Below, piece by piece: positions 63,801-64,000 of a DNA stretch of 64,000 nucleotides; within the stretch, counting starts at the first letter, position 1, and every line of letters begins with the position of its first letter. The position numbers were made by a program, and so were the translations under genes. The stretch covers positions 3,598,961-3,662,960 of the forward strand of contig BCIA01000006.1 of assembly GCA_001599815.1 (NCBI GenBank), in the 5' to 3' direction. The notes below the pieces were generated by a model. The model searched no databases. It saw only the letters and a program-made list of their open reading frames with translations, and was not told the origin of the DNA. This DNA is from Furcasterigmium furcatum (Eukaryota; Ascomycota; Sordariomycetes; Glomerellales; Plectosphaerellaceae).

Positions 63801-64000
63801 CTCGTCGGTTGGTCGAGAACTTCTTCGCCGCCCCGGCGCGGCGGTTGAGTAGAAGGCAAGGTTATCCAGTTGGACTGATTGATTCTAGTGAGCGGGAAGA
63901 GAGGTATTGTGAGCTTGCTGCCGTGGCGTGATTGTGTTGGAGAAGCAGTGAAATGTCGAAGCAGATGTCAAGTGGACCTTGGCCAGCGATGAAAGAAGGG
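63801..64000 (-). promoter_or_regulatory. Start of the XLR1 upstream region (cut by the window edge)
   Basis: Only 200 bp are visible. No GGCTAA or CreA-type cluster is seen here. The region is probably leader sequence. Confidence 0.4.

Overview
This 64 kb window comes from the nuclear genome of a filamentous ascomycete, most likely a Sordariomycete. The evidence is: compact genes with 43-90 nt introns (GTRAGT-type donors, RCTRAY-type branch points, CAG/TAG acceptors), GC-rich codon use, long pyrimidine-rich leaders, and recognisable fungal families (ATP25, SPC24, FIS1, ALG9, a POM33/TMEM33 protein, XLR-1/XlnR, GH43 and GH55). Gene models were spliced by eye from open frames and splice signals. 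No database search was possible, so family names rest on motif and sequence recognition.

Layout. 1-3.3 kb: a mitochondrial RNA polymerase (RPO41, cut by the left edge) diverges from ATP25, both serving mitochondrial gene expression. 3.3-10 kb: a gene-poor zone with one small predicted protein, a 100-N assembly gap inside a poly-C tract, a GH55 beta-1,3-glucanase relic, an unrecognised frame-broken coding stretch and a BTB/POZ pseudogene. 10-18.5 kb: an intact BTB protein, a PTEN-type phosphatase, a POM33-like nuclear pore/ER membrane protein and the ALG9 mannosyltransferase. 18.5-28.2 kb: a possible 44-aa peptide gene, an F-box protein, a secreted GH43 glycosidase, a small membrane protein and an Mpv17/PMP22 protein. 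28.9-34 kb: SPC24 diverging from FIS1, then a RING-H2 ubiquitin ligase.

35.8-48.5 kb: two Zn2Cys6 transcription factors, a TatD-like (Scn1-type) hydrolase, a type I membrane protein of unknown function and an Alr4036-type flavin oxidase. 48.5-53 kb is the largest gene-free stretch. 53-64 kb: a conserved-looking protein of unknown function, the scavenger decapping enzyme DCS1/DcpS convergent with and overlapping a GILT-family thiol reductase, an atypical hexokinase / GlcNAc-kinase-like protein, and the xylanolytic activator XLR-1/XlnR at the right end.

The most regulation-relevant link is that the GH43 promoter carries two GGCTAA sites of the type bound by XlnR, while the XlnR orthologue itself lies in the same window. 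I found no convincing new multi-gene system, CRISPR array, tRNA, rRNA or intact transposon. The most unusual items are decayed genes, a non-canonical GC-AG intron, a 50-nt coding overlap, microexons, a frame conflict at the ALG9 5' end and the interrupted poly-C tract.
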